Numbered from the stretch's first letter, positions 12,443 through 52,353 are shown. The stretch: 64,000 nucleotides of DNA from Hirudinaria manillensis (GCA_034509925.1 CM067529.1:6207001-6271000), one strand, 5' to 3'. Notes: generated by a model not told the origin, from the sequence alone. Made by a program: numbers and translations.

Positions 12443-13851
12443 GTTTTGGAGACTGAGGAGATGATGAAATCATTATTAGTGATAATGTTGATATTTATTA
12501 TTTATATTAATATCGATATGAATGTATATATATTATTATTGATATTAATATTTATATTAATATTGATATTTGTTAGGGTTATTCAGCAGATTTTCACTAA
12601 GTAATTAAGTCTGCCATAAATTTGCCATCACCTGTTATCATCACTTTATTTTTAAAATATTTAAAACTTTTATTTAATATTATGCAATATAATGTCATAC
12701 TTGAACATAAATTATACAATTCTGAATGGCTTAAAAATTTAAACATTTTTTTTTGCAGGATTTGATGGCTTTTATGAAGGGATGCCTTGAAAAAAAAATT
12801 TTCTGTGGATTTCAATTAAACTGGATTTTAATTCAAACTGCTTTTCTTAAATTCAATGAGGAATCATGTTTGCCAAACATTATAAACTCACATACATGTG
12901 CCAAACATTATGAACACACACACACACACACACATGCCAATCCTTTACCAACTGATGTTAACTAATTGGTTAACTTAAAGCATCTTTCTGTTCCTTTGAT
13001 GACGTAACAGTTCGTGTTATTGGTTATATAAAGTTATTAATCTGTGTTGACATCTGACTGAAATATTCATTTGTAAATCAAGTTTTTTTAAAATACTTTT
13101 TACTTGTTTCTATGAGATTATGATATTATATGATATCATATGATATTATATGATATCATATGATATTATATGATATTACTTGATATCGTATGATATTATA
13201 TGATATTATCGGGTTTTTAGATTTTAACATTGGAGAATACTTTCTACAGGTTTTTAATTTATAATTCTTTTTTGCTTTTAGTTTTAATTCCTTTCCATTT
13301 TTTGCTTTTCTAAATGTTACTTGAGTGTTACTTATGTTATGTTATATTGATATTTTATTGAAATTGTGGTGATATTTGCAAAATCTTGTAATGTATTTTA
13401 TACTCCTGAGTTACTCTCCTTGCCTGTTTCTGCTCTTCTATCTGTTCTTCTTGCATTTCTATTTTACCATCCATCGTTCAAAGAGTTCTAAGCCTTTGCA
13501 CTGTTGTTGTTGTTGTTGAATCTCGTTCGAATTTCGTTTTGAAAATCGTTTTGCACTCCTTCGATAACTTAGAACGACCTCGCCTTGCATAATCGCGTTT
13601 CTCGTGCCTTACCTGCAATCTGTAAAAAGTGGATTCGCATTCCTGGCGGCTGAAAGGAAATCGTGCGCGATCAGCTTTCGGCTTTTCGATCGATTCGAGT
13701 AGGTAGAAAAATATATTTAATAAAACTAATTCGTTGGAATTTGAACGACATTCAAGTCATGGCTTTTAACCAATTCTCACGTTGCACGGAAATTTAATAC
13801 CTTGTGAAGTCTTCAGCCATACTTTAGCACACGATTTATAAACTAAATTTG
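12443..13851. other. Convergent spacer, phosphatase and Cav2 3' ends
   Basis: The phosphatase (plus) and Cav2 (minus) genes converge here, so the interval should contain both 3' untranslated regions. It holds a (CA)n tract near 12915 and an array of about 90 bases at 13120-13210 built on atgatattat and atgatatcat, which is self-complementary. A minus-strand aataaa at about 13350 is a plausible Cav2 poly(A) signal. I see no exon. Confidence 0.45.
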
Positions 13852-39835
<25,984 letters not shown>

Positions 39836-42156
39836 CTAGAAGAGCAGAAACTTCTATCGGGTCTCCTGCAACAAATGCCCCTGTCAGCACCCCTTCTTCC
39901 ACCCTTCCTTCCCTCCATCTCGATGCTCGAGTTTCCTCTTCTGTACGACGACGTCTCTTGCACGCTGCTCAAACGATCGCTCAATGTTTTTCTTAGTTTT
40001 AAATAATAAATTTATAATTGCAATAAATCATTTTTAATTATAATTAATTCGATTAATTTATTATTTCCATGTATAATTGCTTTTTATTCAATTTATCTTC
40101 ACCTGGATGGAAATCTTACGTGAAATTTATTGAATTAAAATGCATTTTTTTGTTTCTTGGGGAAAAATGAAGAAAGTTTCGTGCTCTGGAATTCTTTGCG
40201 TCGTTAGATGGCGTCTTTTATGAAACTTCGATGGATTTAAAATGGCCAACATTTTCAGAGCCGTTCAAATAAATATCATTTTCAAATTAAATGTCCAAAA
40301 TTATTAGGAAATTATTATTGAATTATTCCCACTAAAATGTGAAAGAATTCGATGTAATTGAATATAATATAATGCTTTGAATAATATTTTGGCAGATTTT
40401 TCTGAGAGCTTTACGTCTTGAAATTTAAGGCATCGTATTACGAGGTAATAAAAGAAATTATAAAATATAATGTAACTTTATCAAATTATATAGCGCCTAT
40501 AATAATAAATAAATAACATTAATATAATATTTATAATAATAATAATTGATAATAATAATTGATAATAATATTTATTATAATAATAACGTGATTTGTCTCG
40601 TTGTCATGGAAACAATCGTGATTTTCAAACCAATTCACTGTTTGCCTGCTGAGTGGAAGGTAAATGTCGACCAATGAGAAAACAGATGACAGCCACGTGA
40701 CCGTGTATTTCTTGTTCAAAACTCTTTGAAAAGAATTTTTAAACGTTTTTTTCTTCATGTTTTCACGATTTTTCGTTTAATTTCCATTTAAGTTTCAAAT
40801 TTTAATTTTATTATTCGTAAGTTATATAATATATGCTTGTAATCGTATTAATTATCAACGTCTTAATTGTTTACAGCCTTTGTAATTATTTGTGATAATT
40901 TGGTTCTGAGTTAAACATACATTTTTGCTGCAGAAGTTTGGGCCAAGGAACCGTGGTTAATGGATTGGAATGGAACAAATATTTGTTCATATGAACATTG
41001 TAATGCAATGAGTCCATCGTGCAATCATCATCATCATCATCATCCACAACAACAGCAACAACAACAGCCCTACAACAAATCAATAACGAATTATAATTCG
41101 TTAATGAAAATAAATATAAATGTGTTGGAATGTTATTAATATTAATTAATAGCATTTGAGAACAAAACATCACAACTCATCATTGATAACACTTAACAAT
41201 TTATCTAACTTATTAACTTATCTTTTAAATATCATCACTTATCCAGAATGTTATGATGGAAGGAATTACACATTGTGTGATAAGGATCTTGGCAGGAGTT
41301 TAATATTATTAAATTATTCAAATTAACTTATTCAAATGTTGTTATTGGCTGGCTTCAAAACCAATCAGATCAGAGGGTCAAACATCACCATGACAACATG
41401 TTCACGAATTTAAAAATGTAAACATGTGGAAACCGTGGAACGTTTACGACATTAAAATGGAAAATATTTGCCAAGTTAATTTTAAAATAATTAATTTTTG
41501 TGCTAAAAAAAATTAAAGAAAAGCTTGAAATGTTGAAAACAAAACGAATTATAATCTGGCATTTCACAGCGACTTTCAAAATTCAATCAATTGAAACGAT
41601 TTGAAATCGCTGTCTTCATTTTCCTAACGGAAACGATTTTACTAACAAACGAACAATAATTACAAACGAATCAATCCATGCCTAACATCATCAACATCAT
41701 CATTTCGAAACTAGCTGTTGGTGTCCTAATAACGTATTTGTCATCATTGTCGTTGTCGTTGTTGATGTTGCTAATTTGCCACGACAAAATGTAAATCTAA
41801 AAGAGCGTTTTAAAAGAAAATCGAATTGAAATCCTAACCTCAAGACTTGAATTTTTGCGACTTCATCGTAGTTTTTCGCTCGAAGCTCAAAACCTTCTTA
41901 AAATTCTCGAATCTTGGAGCCATTTTTCGAAATGTTTACTGCATTCGGGCGGGAGATGAGCAGACGATGCATACAAGACGGTTGAGTACGTTTCAAGGTT
42001 ATGCAGAGAGCATGATTTAAGTTTTATCTCTTGTGCATGCTCGTACGCATTGTTATTAATTTTAGCAGATAAATAATAAACAATAATTAACGATAATAAT
42101 AATAATTACAATAATATTAATAACAATAATAATAATACTACTACTACTACTACTAC

Positions 42157-42207
<51 letters not shown>

Positions 42208-42240
42208 TAATAGTAATAATAATAATTAGTGTAATTTTCA
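39836..42240. other. Upstream region of Cav2; no assigned exon
   Basis: This should contain the missing Cav2 first exon(s) or promoter. The exon at 39835 needs a two-base carry from upstream. A minus-strand stretch at 39960-39850 (basic, containing EQRARDVVV in one frame) sits where an N-terminal exon might be, but no donor supports it. The rest is AT-rich with short aat and cat tracts, and (AAT)n with an act cluster at 42085-42230. Confidence 0.35.
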
Positions 42241-43480
42241 TTGAATTGGTGCCATTAAATAAGATTAGGGCCATCGAGATGAGCAATGCGGCCTGAACGG
42301 AAAACGTCTTTGGATTTCAATGGAGGATGTGCAAATGATGGAAGGCACGTGAATAAATGTGGATTAGGTGGACATATCCTGCCAAGTCGGGTCTCAAGTC
42401 GGCCGGATTTCGAAGCAACATTCCCTGGTCGGTCGATCTCACAAACAACTGCGCAAAGCTCCCTCTGCGAGCCATTAATTGGCCTATAAAGACCACTTAC
42501 TATGTCCACTCTCCCGACGGAAATCACAAAACAAGGATGGACGAGGAACGAATGAGAGTTAATTGATTTATTTGTTTCATTAAATAGAAATAATTAGGAA
42601 AGCTTTTAATGAGAGGCCTGTATAATCCACAGCTACAAGAACTCTCTCGGCATTGACTAGCTCGGCCCGACAAACCCGCACGAAATCCCGAGCTAGTGCC
42701 ACGTGACTTGGATCGATAAAGGAGCTGGCTACACCGCCATCTTGTTTCCGAAGATAGTGAAAAATGAACAGCTCGATTTGTGCTTCCAGTTGATGTTCTT
42801 GTGCTTCCCTAATGAGCTGTTGTATGTTCACTCAGAGTAAATATATTCAACGGTAATAAATATTTTCTCTCAAAAACTCCTGCCATCTGGCGATCATTTG
42901 ACTTTCATTCTTTAATTCGCCTCTCCGGTACATTCCAACTTGGGCACAAAATTACCCCCGACGGCCGCCCCCGGCCCAATGGCGGGTGAGGGTCGGTCTT
43001 GATAAAAGAGATTGGTGACGATGTGATTGATGAAGGATTGATTGGCGTGGTTGATTGAGGTTGATTGGTTGATTGAAGTTTATTAGTTGATTGCTTGATT
43101 GGTTGCTGTGAATATTGCTTTAAATTGATGTCGTAAGATGTTTTTTGAGTGATTTTGACAAATCGTTGATTACGTAACCTATAAGGTCCAGCGTTGGATG
43201 ATTTGAACTTCGTCTGAACGAGGGCACACGACCTCAGGTCAGAAGAATCCACGGCCCTCCTGCGGCCCCCTGCGGCCCCCTCACCGTCCCTCAGCATCTC
43301 TTCCTCTTCCTCCTCCGTGTTTACATCCTCGTCACGTGACCCGTGTCCGTCTTCTTCAGCTGCGGACAAATGCACGCCACCCGTCGTCATCTCGCAGTTT
43401 CCATGGCAACCCGAATTGGCCTCACGACGTTTCGGAGGTGTAAAAGTGCAGTCGAACGTAAATCACTGACGAGTGAATGG
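42241..43480. other. GC-richer block with unassigned frames
   Basis: Base composition changes abruptly here relative to the AT-rich flanks. Minus-strand frames at 42831-42580 (84 codons, containing FIDPSHVALARDFVRVCRAE) and 43390-42905 (161 codons, acidic, starting MTTGGVHLSAAEEDGHGSRD) are open and not repeat-derived, but I recognise neither. Candidates are an upstream gene's exons, a Cav2 5' exon, or a decayed mobile element. The left edge is an (AAT)n tract, as at the retrotransposon insertions, but no RT or endonuclease motif is present. Confidence 0.35.
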
Positions 43481-43497
43481 ACGCGATGCACGAAATG

Positions 43498-43742
43498 CAG
43501 ATGAATTGCAGGTAAATTGCAGATGAATTGCTGGTGAATTGCAGATGAATTGCTGGTGAATTGCAGATGAATTGCAGGTGAATTGCAGGCGAATTGCAGG
43601 TGAATTGCAGATGAATTGCTGGTGAATTGCAGATGAATTGCAGGTGAATTGCAGGCGAATTGCAGGTGAATTGCAGATGAATTGCAAATGAATTGCAGGC
43701 GAATTGCAGGTGAATTGCAGATGAATTGCAGACGAATTTCAG
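43498..43742. repeat. 15-bp minisatellite, gaattgcag-type
   Basis: About 16 tandem 15-base units alternating variants such as tgaattgcagatgaa and tgaattgctggtgaa, with some larger-scale repetition of the variant order. No array spacers, so it is not CRISPR-like. Confidence 0.9.
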
Positions 43743-44492
43743 ATGGATTGCAATGACAATTCTAAAACGATGCATGGAATCACCATCACCGTCATCATCA
43801 TCATCGTTGCTGTCATCATCATCATAAAAGTCTGCATTGGTTTTACTCAGCATAGATTAAGTTCAATGAAATGCAAAAAAGAGACTTTAAAAATAGAAAT
43901 AATTAATTCATATTTTACGATATTAAATTATGTTAATAAGCAATAATAATAAGCTGTGATAACAAGCTATGATAATAAGTTATTAAAATGTTTTTAATTT
44001 CCACAGACCTTGCGTTGGCTTCCGGATTTCGTCTTCATGGAAATCTTCCCAAGCCTAACCAAAGGTGTTTGATGATGACGGTGATGATTGTGATGATGAT
44101 GGTCATGGAGATGATGATGATGATGATGATGACGATGATGAGGAGGATGAGGATGGTGGGAGTTGTGGTGTGATGGATATCAATGCTAATGACGTTAATG
44201 CTAAAGATATTGGATATGATGATGTATGGCGGTTTGATGACGATGATGGTAATGATGATGACAACGCTTATGACGATGATGATGATTCCATGCACGATGA
44301 TAACGACGTCTATGGTGATGATGATGACGACATCCATAATGATGATGATGACGATGATGATAACGACCTGTCTAGTGACAGACCGCAGAGGATTTGCTGA
44401 TGTCTCATCATGAAGTTGTTGTTGCTGCTGTTTCCTGCGCAGTTGTTGGTGGTTCGATGACTCCCTAGATGCTGTTTGCGTTATCATTATTA

Positions 44493-44526
<34 letters not shown>

Positions 44527-44835
44527 ATTATTTTCCAGTCCATCAATTATGTGTATATTACTATAATATATATAATATTGTCACGTTCTCAAGTTACAAT
44601 TTTTAAATTTCATTTATTTTATGCGTTCATTCATTCAATCAATCCATCATTTCATCTTTTCCGCCATTAAACAACAATTAAACAACAATTAATGAAAAAT
44701 AATTGAACGTATTTCATGTTTTAAGAACAAATTTCAATCATTTAATCGATTAAAGTATTTAATGCATCTATTTTTAAAATAAATTCTGAAAATTTTCAGT
44801 TTTTTTAGGTTCTTTCACTTTTCATTTCCTTTTAT

Positions 44836-45106
44836 ATAATATAATATAATATAATATAATATATAATATAATATAATATAATATAATATAATATAATATA
44901 ATATAATATAATATAATATAATATAATATAATATAATATAATATATAATATAATATAATATAATATAATATAATATAATATAATATAATATAATATAATA
45001 TAATATAATATAATATAATATAATATAATATAATATAATATAATATAATATAATATAATATAATATAATATAATATAATATAATATAATATAATATAATA
45101 TAATAT
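44836..45106. repeat. (TATAA)n pentanucleotide microsatellite
   Basis: About 54 copies of ataat/tataa with two four-base slips (44866 and 44941). AT-only and likely able to unwind easily. Confidence 0.95.
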
Positions 45107-45637
45107 TATTACCTAACAAATGAAGATAATTAATATTATTTTATTTGTTTATAATTATTATATTATAATAAAAATAATTTAATAATAATTTAAAATGTTG
45201 TTTTGAACGTTGTTTAATCCATCTCAATTATATTCATTTGCAGCCAATTGTTGTGGTTTTAAATATTTTTTTATATTTAAAAAAAAAAATTATTTTTAAA
45301 TAATTTATTTCTCGATTAATTCAAATGTCGAGATACGAATGCAAGAAGGCAGAGACTTGATTTAAAATTTTGGCCGTGATGATAATGATGTTAATAATAA
45401 TGATGATGATGACGACGACGATGACGACGATGATGATGATGATGTTGATGGTGATGATGATGATGATGATGTCGGAGTTTGAGAAACATGGAGTTCCTTG
45501 AAGACATAATTCCTTTTGGGGAAATTTGGTCCGAAAATGAAGAAGTTAGTGCGTGTATTGCACCAGTCACGAGATTTTATAATATCCAGTAATAATAAAT
45601 GGCTTGTAATAGATGCCAAATAAATAATACTACTACA

Positions 45638-45671
<34 letters not shown>

Positions 45672-45966
45672 TCAAACGTATCATCTCCTTGACAGGCTCA
45701 TTCTAACGCCATCTTGATATCAACTTGAAGTATCGAAATATTCAGAAAATTCAATTCCTAAAAAATAATTGTTATCAATTAAATGTTATTTTTTTTTCTT
45801 TAAAATTCAACAAAATAACGAAATAATTTTCTAGCGATAGTTTTAAACATAATTCGGAAGACATTTTCCATTTTGGAGTCTTTGGTTGCTGAAAACATTT
45901 TCAACCCCAGGACTGACGTCGTCTACATCTTAAGGATCGTGCCTTGAAATTCACTCACAAACTGTT

Positions 45967-46747
45967 TCAGAGTCCTTTCCGAGTAGAAGGTTTTGCAAAA
46001 GAGTTTAAGATCTTGAAGGATTTTGTCGAGTCATGCAAGAAGAAGAAATGTTTTCCAACGTGGCTTTCCACGTCCGGCAGCTTTAAGCTTTCCAGACGAA
46101 AGCATGGAACGGATGGCATTGATTTTGTGAATCTCCTGTGAACTCCAATGCAATCGTTAAAGTGTTTGCCACGTTACATTGTTGCTTACTTGAAAAGGTT
46201 GAAATCATCAGAGAATCTGTGAACGTTTTCTGTTTCAAATGTTGGGTTCCAACAACGTTATGAACACCAATCATAGATGAACCTAATTAAGGTTAGATTT
46301 AACTGTAATTATATTTGTTTGCTTTGAATTGAATGTATAATTTGTACGTACTATACTATAATAATAACAATAATAATAATAATAATAACTTTTATAAAAA
46401 TTCTAAATAATTCTAAACAATTTATAATAATTGATAACAATTATGAATGTCACAAGTTCTGTTCCTCCAGCAACACAAAAAACCTGCGAGACCAACAAAG
46501 TCAGAAATGTTTCATTAATTATTTCCATGTTCATCATCAAAACATCATTATAGTCGGCATCATCTCCATCATCGTCGTCTTCATCATCATCATTAAAGTC
46601 AAACAATGGCGAACATAAACACTTGAAAATACAGGTTGAATGCAAAATGTACTATTTGAATAAAAATAATAATAAATATTATTATAATAATTATTTTAAT
46701 AATAACAACATTATTATTTATTATTATTATCATTATTATTATTATTA

Positions 46748-46784
<37 letters not shown>

Positions 46785-46805
46785 CATTATTATCATTATT
46801 ATTAA

Positions 46806-46841
<36 letters not shown>

Positions 46842-46975
46842 TATTATTATTATTATTACTATTAACAATAATAACCTTGTAGGAGAGGCAACACCAGTCT
46901 TGAAAGTGACTGCTTCCTGTACTGACTCCTTCTCCTCGATGGGAATTTTCTCATATTTTACTGTTTTTAAAAGGA
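45967..46975 (-). CDS. Possible two-exon gene fragment, unassigned
   Basis: Two minus-strand blocks look like exons: about 46973-46885 (KYEKIPIEEKESVQEAV, then TFKTGVASPT; acceptor aaacag, donor AG|GTTATT) and 46135-45967 (acceptor ttcacag). With the two-base carry this opens a 56-codon frame to a stop, including KSMPSVPCFRLESLKLPDVE and HDSTKSFKILNSFAKPS. The phases agree. The intervening 750 bases hold a long (ATT)n. I do not recognise a family, no start exon was found, and chance cannot be excluded. Confidence 0.3.
46716..46870. repeat. (ATT)n tract
   Basis: Interrupted att repeats (some cat/act units) within the putative intron of the unassigned minus-strand gene. Confidence 0.9.
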
Positions 46976-46989
46976 TTTTCACATTTAAA

Positions 46990-48890
46990 ATACATTTATT
47001 TATTTATTTCCAGTATTTATTTAATCGAATTAATTGATTTGAGTTTATTAAATTATTCTAAATATTCCATTAAAGAACAAATGTGATCATAAAATGATAT
47101 TTCTGGAATTAAATTTATTAATGTGTTAATTTACTTTTAAGGATTTCAGTTGTTAAACGTGTCTAATAAGATGGACGTGAAACATTTGGACAACATTCAT
47201 CTTCGTTAATTTGTGCGGTATTTAATTCGAATAATGTTATTATTTCAACAAAAAAGTTGTTGTTGTTGAGTTTATTAATTTAAATTATTAAATAATTTAA
47301 TCTTATTTGTTATTTAATTTATTAAAAATAATTATTTAATAATATTTGTCACTTAAATGATTATATAAAAGTCTCTAATAGTCAAGAATTATATTAAAAA
47401 ATTAAGCAAACAGAGAACATTGAAATGCTTCCAAAAGGTTGATCTCCGATGAAACGTCTTTGGACATCTTCATTTGAAATCAAACGAAGCGTGAAATTGG
47501 CGGGTAATCATTGAACCGTGACAAGACACTTGCAACTGGTGATTAACGCGAGGCCAGATGCTTGTTTCGTGGATACTTTCAATTGCGGGAGAATCACGTG
47601 TTAGCTTGCATGCTGCGATAACGACGATGACGACGACGACGATGATGATGATAATGTTGATGATGACAGTGGTGATAGTGATGATGATGGTGATGATGAC
47701 GATGACGACGACGTCTGATGATGTCTGAGAGGCCAAATTATGCTTCAAAGTTAAGGTTAAATTGCGTTACGATGTTCGTATTTGATGCCAGAATGATTTA
47801 TGTACAAAGAAAAAACTGTTTTTTTTTAATATTTAGAAAGAATCGTTCAACTTTTAAATAATTGTTCTCAAAACTATTCAAGTCTTTCGCAATCATTAAC
47901 CAAATATTCTAGCATTGCTTTCCATTGGTTAAATTAATGAAAATATTAATAATTATAATATTCGTGTAGTAATTCGATTTGGAATTGCAAATACAACTTC
48001 GCATAATAACTTCTTGATGCGCTTCAGTGAATATAATATAATTATTCAGTAGAATATTATTATAATTATAAGCTTAATTACGGAAGCTTGTAATACAAAT
48101 ACAAACCTCAACAGGTCTTTTAGAAGCGGCAAGAAGCAGACGACAACCGACGCTCGAGTCCTCCATATGTTTGAGAGAAACTGCAGCCGAATCCTAGGGC
48201 GTTTTCGAGATGAACGTGAGACTAAAAAGTTCTTAAGGCATCCGTGGATGCATCCACGTCATCCATGCGTGTCTGTCACGAGTTTTTGTTCGAATCTCGA
48301 GGGTCTTCGGTCGTATTCCTTGTTGCGTAGTTGCCGCGATTCAATCGATTTCCTCGTTCAAAACGTGAAGAAAATGGGTCCTCACTCGAAACGACCGAGG
48401 GGTCGAACCAATACGCAGCTAGAAGTTTTAAACTTAACATAACTTGCCTTATGATAAATAATATTATGCGTAAGTTTTATTATTATTTATAACATTATAT
48501 TACATTGTTATAATTTAACTTATCTTAACTTTAATAAAAGTTAATAGATTGCATAACTTAAGTTAATGTTTTAAATTCACTTTGTAATTTCTGCCTTTTG
48601 AGTAAATATTTTGAAATCCATCACAACACATTATTCATGTCGTCATCGAAAGATATTTGAGTTTTCAAAACTGCTTAAATGATGAAAAGCATTATTAAAT
48701 GCATTATTTTAAAACGTAATTCATTATAAACTCTATAATAAAATGCTAAAATGTAGTGCTACCGAAATGTATGTGGCAATGTAATACTATAAATAAATAC
48801 AGTACCAGTTAAATTTGGTCCTAAGAATTATTTGTTCGTTTGTTTTCAGATTTTTTCGGAATTGCTTTTTAAACGTGAAACTTGGACTCC
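46990..48890. other. Spacer; one GC-rich unassigned segment
   Basis: Mostly AT-rich non-coding sequence. 47600-47710 is a degenerate gat/gac tract. 48120-48440 is less AT-rich and open on the plus strand for 91 codons (MFERNCSRILGRFRDERETK...), but without splice context or family similarity. Confidence 0.3.
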
Positions 48891-48894
48891 ACAT

Positions 48895-49115
48895 TCTGTA
48901 ACATTTGAGGTAACATTTAAGAAATTAACTTAAAAACATTTTAAAATTCAACGCTTGAATGCGCCAAAAATAAGGTTAAAGAAGAGAATTAGCATCAAAA
49001 TGGAAACGTTTTTATCGAAAAAACAAAAATATCCTCAGGCGGTGTTCCTTGGTTCCAAATCAACCAATTGATCCTCTGCCATCTTTCGAATATTGGAACG
49101 TAGGAAACGTAATTT
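48895..49115 (-). pseudogene. Decayed paralogue of short-collagen gene 3' part
   Basis: This segment resembles 49985-50205, the 3' exon and flank of the minus-strand collagen gene. Shared blocks include taagaaattaacttaaaaa against taaaaaattaatttaaaaaa, then cttgaatgcgccaaaaata against cttttgaatgcactaaaata, and the coding-region block gatcctctgccatctttcgaa against gatcttccgccatctttggaa. The frame is broken and the collagen repeats are not evident, so it reads as a degenerate copy. Confidence 0.55.
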
Positions 49116-49300
49116 AATGTAACACACATTACTTTAGAAATACCTAAATATAAATAAATGTAATTCAAATTACTTTAGAAATACCTAAATATAAATAAAT
49201 GTAATTCAAATTACTTTAGAAATACCTAAATATAAATAAATGTAATTCAAATTACTTTAGCAATATCCAAATATATAAAACTATAACTGAAATTACTTTA
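49115..49300. repeat. 41-bp tandem repeat, ~4 copies
   Basis: The unit contains gaaatacctaaatataaat followed by aaatgtaattcaaattactt; the first three copies are nearly identical and the last has diverged. Non-coding. From 49300 to 50111 I see nothing further apart from a short aat tract at 49568. Confidence 0.85.
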
Positions 49301-50111
49301 GAAATATTTCTTAAAATCATGAGAAGACCAACAGTTGGACAAGAAAGCCACGATTATGTCCTGGTCACGTCCTAGGAATGCGTAAAATGTACGCTGTACA
49401 TTGTACGTCGCTGTACATCGTCTGTCTGTACGTTTTGAAACGTGTCTGTTTATTGATTGACAAAATAGTTTAAAAAACGCAGAACTTTTTTTGCCTTTTC
49501 ATATAAAGGACTTTAAAGTTAACGTAGTTAATCATCTTTTATTTCGATATAATTGCCTTCAGAAAATAATAATAATAATAATAATAATAACAATATTGAT
49601 GACCATATAATCTGTGCTTATTTTGCTCCAATACATCACAATTAACACGTGATCAAAAGCGATCCCACAACTCTTTTTTAAGCCATTTTTGAAGTCTTAA
49701 ACGTCACGATTAAAAGCTTAAATATCGTTCAATTTAATGTAAACTTAAATTAAATACTTGCCGTCAAGAAATATCTCGTTCGTGTGGTCAATTTGATATT
49801 AGATTCTCGATGATTAGATTCTACTTATGTTTTGCATCTGCTTTTTGCAGAGCGTTCAGATGAACTTGTGAGAAAAGATTCGTTTTTTTTTTACCTTGAT
49901 TTGAATAAACTCTTTTAAAAAAGACTGAAAAAATGTCAACAAATGCTTTCTAAATGTTCAAGAACATAATCGTTGCCTTAGGACTACCCTTTTGGTTCAC
50001 AGAGCAATTTAAAAAATTAATTTAAAAAAATCACCAAGAAATTCGGCTTTTGAATGCACTAAAATAAAATTAGAGAATGTAATTACAAAGAGAAATTCAA
50101 AAAGTTTTGAA

Positions 50112-50558
50112 TTAAAATTCTCTTCCACAGGGTCTCGAGTATTCAAATCTTCCACTTGATCTTCCGCCATCTTTGGAATCAACGCGACCTGGATGACCCG
50201 AGGTTCCGTGTGTGCCCGTAGCACCTTGCCGACCTGTGTTACCCTGGTACACCGGATCTGAAGGTGTAAATCACGTGTTGTTGCTTCACCACGACAAATG
50301 AGAAAGTTTACCTTTTAAATTGTACTTCATGAGGTTGGCAATAAGTTCGAGTTTCTGCTTCAAATCGTCCAAGGTGAACAGCTGAGCAGCGAGCTTCAAT
50401 TTGCTGGTTTCCAAGTCCTGAACATTTGTTGACAATAAAGACATGAAAGAATGAAACTTCGATGTCAACGCATTGACGCGAAGTTGCAAACATTCGGGAA
50501 CATTTTGTTGTCCAAACGAACTTCCAACGAACACGAAGATGAAGACAAATAGGAACAT
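50112..50558 (-). CDS. Secreted short-collagen protein, single module
   Basis: Two exons, 50558-50312 and 50257-50112, total 393 bases (130 aa), in phase. The start chosen is the Met before the hydrophobic signal MFLFVFIFVFVGSSFG (an upstream Met at 50615 would precede it with basic residues). A helical segment follows (SLLSTNVQDLETSKLKLAAQ), then six Gly-x-y triplets (GNTGRQGATGTHGTSGHPG) and a tail rich in Gly/Arg/Ser ending SRPCGREF. Helix plus short collagen resembles trimerising secreted proteins in general; no known family can be named. It is divergent from, and clearly related to, the plus-strand gene at 51012. Confidence 0.7.
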
Positions 50559-51011
50559 GATTGAAATATGTTTTTTTTTTGAGTTCACTCGTTTAAATAT
50601 GTCAAGGAAAGACATTTACAATGGGCTTTTGTGCTGAATATTTGATCTGCTCCCTTAAAAAGTGTTCTCTCGAATGTTTGCTAACTTTTAATTGAAAGTT
50701 GAAACAAAAAGTGGCTTTAAAATTAAAAATATTTTTAGTACTTCACATTTTCGCAAGGCGATTTTCTTTAAAAATTAGTTCGTCAACGTAGTGTGCATTA
50801 ATTGAGACAGAAGGATGATTGTAGGAAAGGATTGAAATAAATTCAACTTTTTGAAACGACACTTCAACAAATCTCCACATTAAGACCCCCAGGAATGAAT
50901 AAAAATAATTTAAATTAAAACTTGCGACGAACATCAACGCAGGCAATAAGAGCCACAACGAGGCCATTTTAATTGGAAACTTGTGACCTTCCTGTCTGTA
51001 TTGAAGCAAGG
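50559..51011. promoter_or_regulatory. Divergent spacer of two collagen-like genes
   Basis: The two short-collagen genes start back to back with about 450 bases between. A minus-strand frame (51009-50743) contains a signal-like MASLWLLLPALMFVASF whose ATG is only about 45 bases from the plus-strand start; this may be a remnant of a third copy. No promoter motif was identified. Confidence 0.35.
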
Positions 51012-52311
51012 ATGGATTCGACAGCTTTGAAACTGCTTTTCTTCATCTTACAATCTTTCATTCTTACTTCATCGCAGTTCACAGAGGACTCTTGTTCTCC
51101 TTGTGACGAGACATTCTTCGCCAACCTCCATGAACGACTCGTTGGAAACAATTTACAACTTCAAAGTCTTTTGTCGGGTGTCAATTTGATAGAGAAGATG
51201 CAGGCAGTTCAGTCGAACATCCTTCGTATTCAGAATTCAATTGGAGGTACGTTCGATGCAATAATTAGAGTTTCTTGCACCATTTTATTAAATTATTTCA
51301 ACGAAAATGTTGAATTACAAAAAAAAAATAATAAAGAATCACAAGTGGCCATTTCAGTGAAATATTGTATTAAAATGTATTTATTAATTAATTGGATGGT
51401 AATTACCACTCAGAAATGTTGGAGATCAATCGACTTCGGATAAAGGGACTTGCCGGTGATACAGGTCAAACGGGTAGCACCGGTGTGATGGGAGGCGATG
51501 GACAACCAGGATTGAAAGGTCTTCCCGGCCAAACGAGGACATATCATTCAAACGGTTGCCAAAAGACCGGCTGTTTTAACGGTTAAGAAATTATAAAAAT
51601 TATAAATAAAAGAATATAATCATCAAATCATTTCATTTAAAGTTTTAGAAATTAATTTAAATTAATTAATAACTTTTACTAATTGTTCGCCAGCAGAGAG
51701 GCGCGGACCGCGGAGAAGGAAGTCGAGAAGAAGAAAGTCACGCTCGGTCGCTCGCTTGGTATCGACACTCGACGAGGTGGTTGTTTATGTTTTGTCAACA
51801 TTTAATTTATAAATTATTATTTCGAATATTTATTTGAATTTAAAAAATAAATTTGAAAATCATTCGAAGATTTCCCAGCAACTTTTAAAATGTCCTTCGA
51901 ACGTAAGAGCCACGGTGGTTGATTTTCTCTCGAAAGAATTGAAAGCATCGGAATTGATGAACTTGTTAGGAATTGTTCTCACTCGTTTCAAGAACATCAC
52001 TCAACTGCACGAACACGTGAACCTGCAATTTGAAAGCGTTCTCTGTGAGGTCAGGAAAGGTAGAAATGGTTATTCCGATTTAAATTATTTATCTACAAAT
52101 TAATTGGAATTATTTGGTTAATATTTATATTTAATTTGGAAATGCTATAATAATATCCAAAACTAACCAAATAAAACTCATTAAATAAATAAATAAAGCA
52201 TTTTTTAATATATCTGCATACGAAGATTCTGCATTCCATTCCTTGTATAAACTGACATCTCGCGATCATCTTCATCAAATACGTTCTTCGATTAACATTT
52301 GGTGCTCTGAG

Positions 52312-52353
<42 letters not shown>

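Noticed and set aside
43498-43742. CRISPR-like look of regularly repeated 15-mers
   Set aside because: Units are contiguous with no unique spacers, and the genome is eukaryotic; it is a minisatellite.
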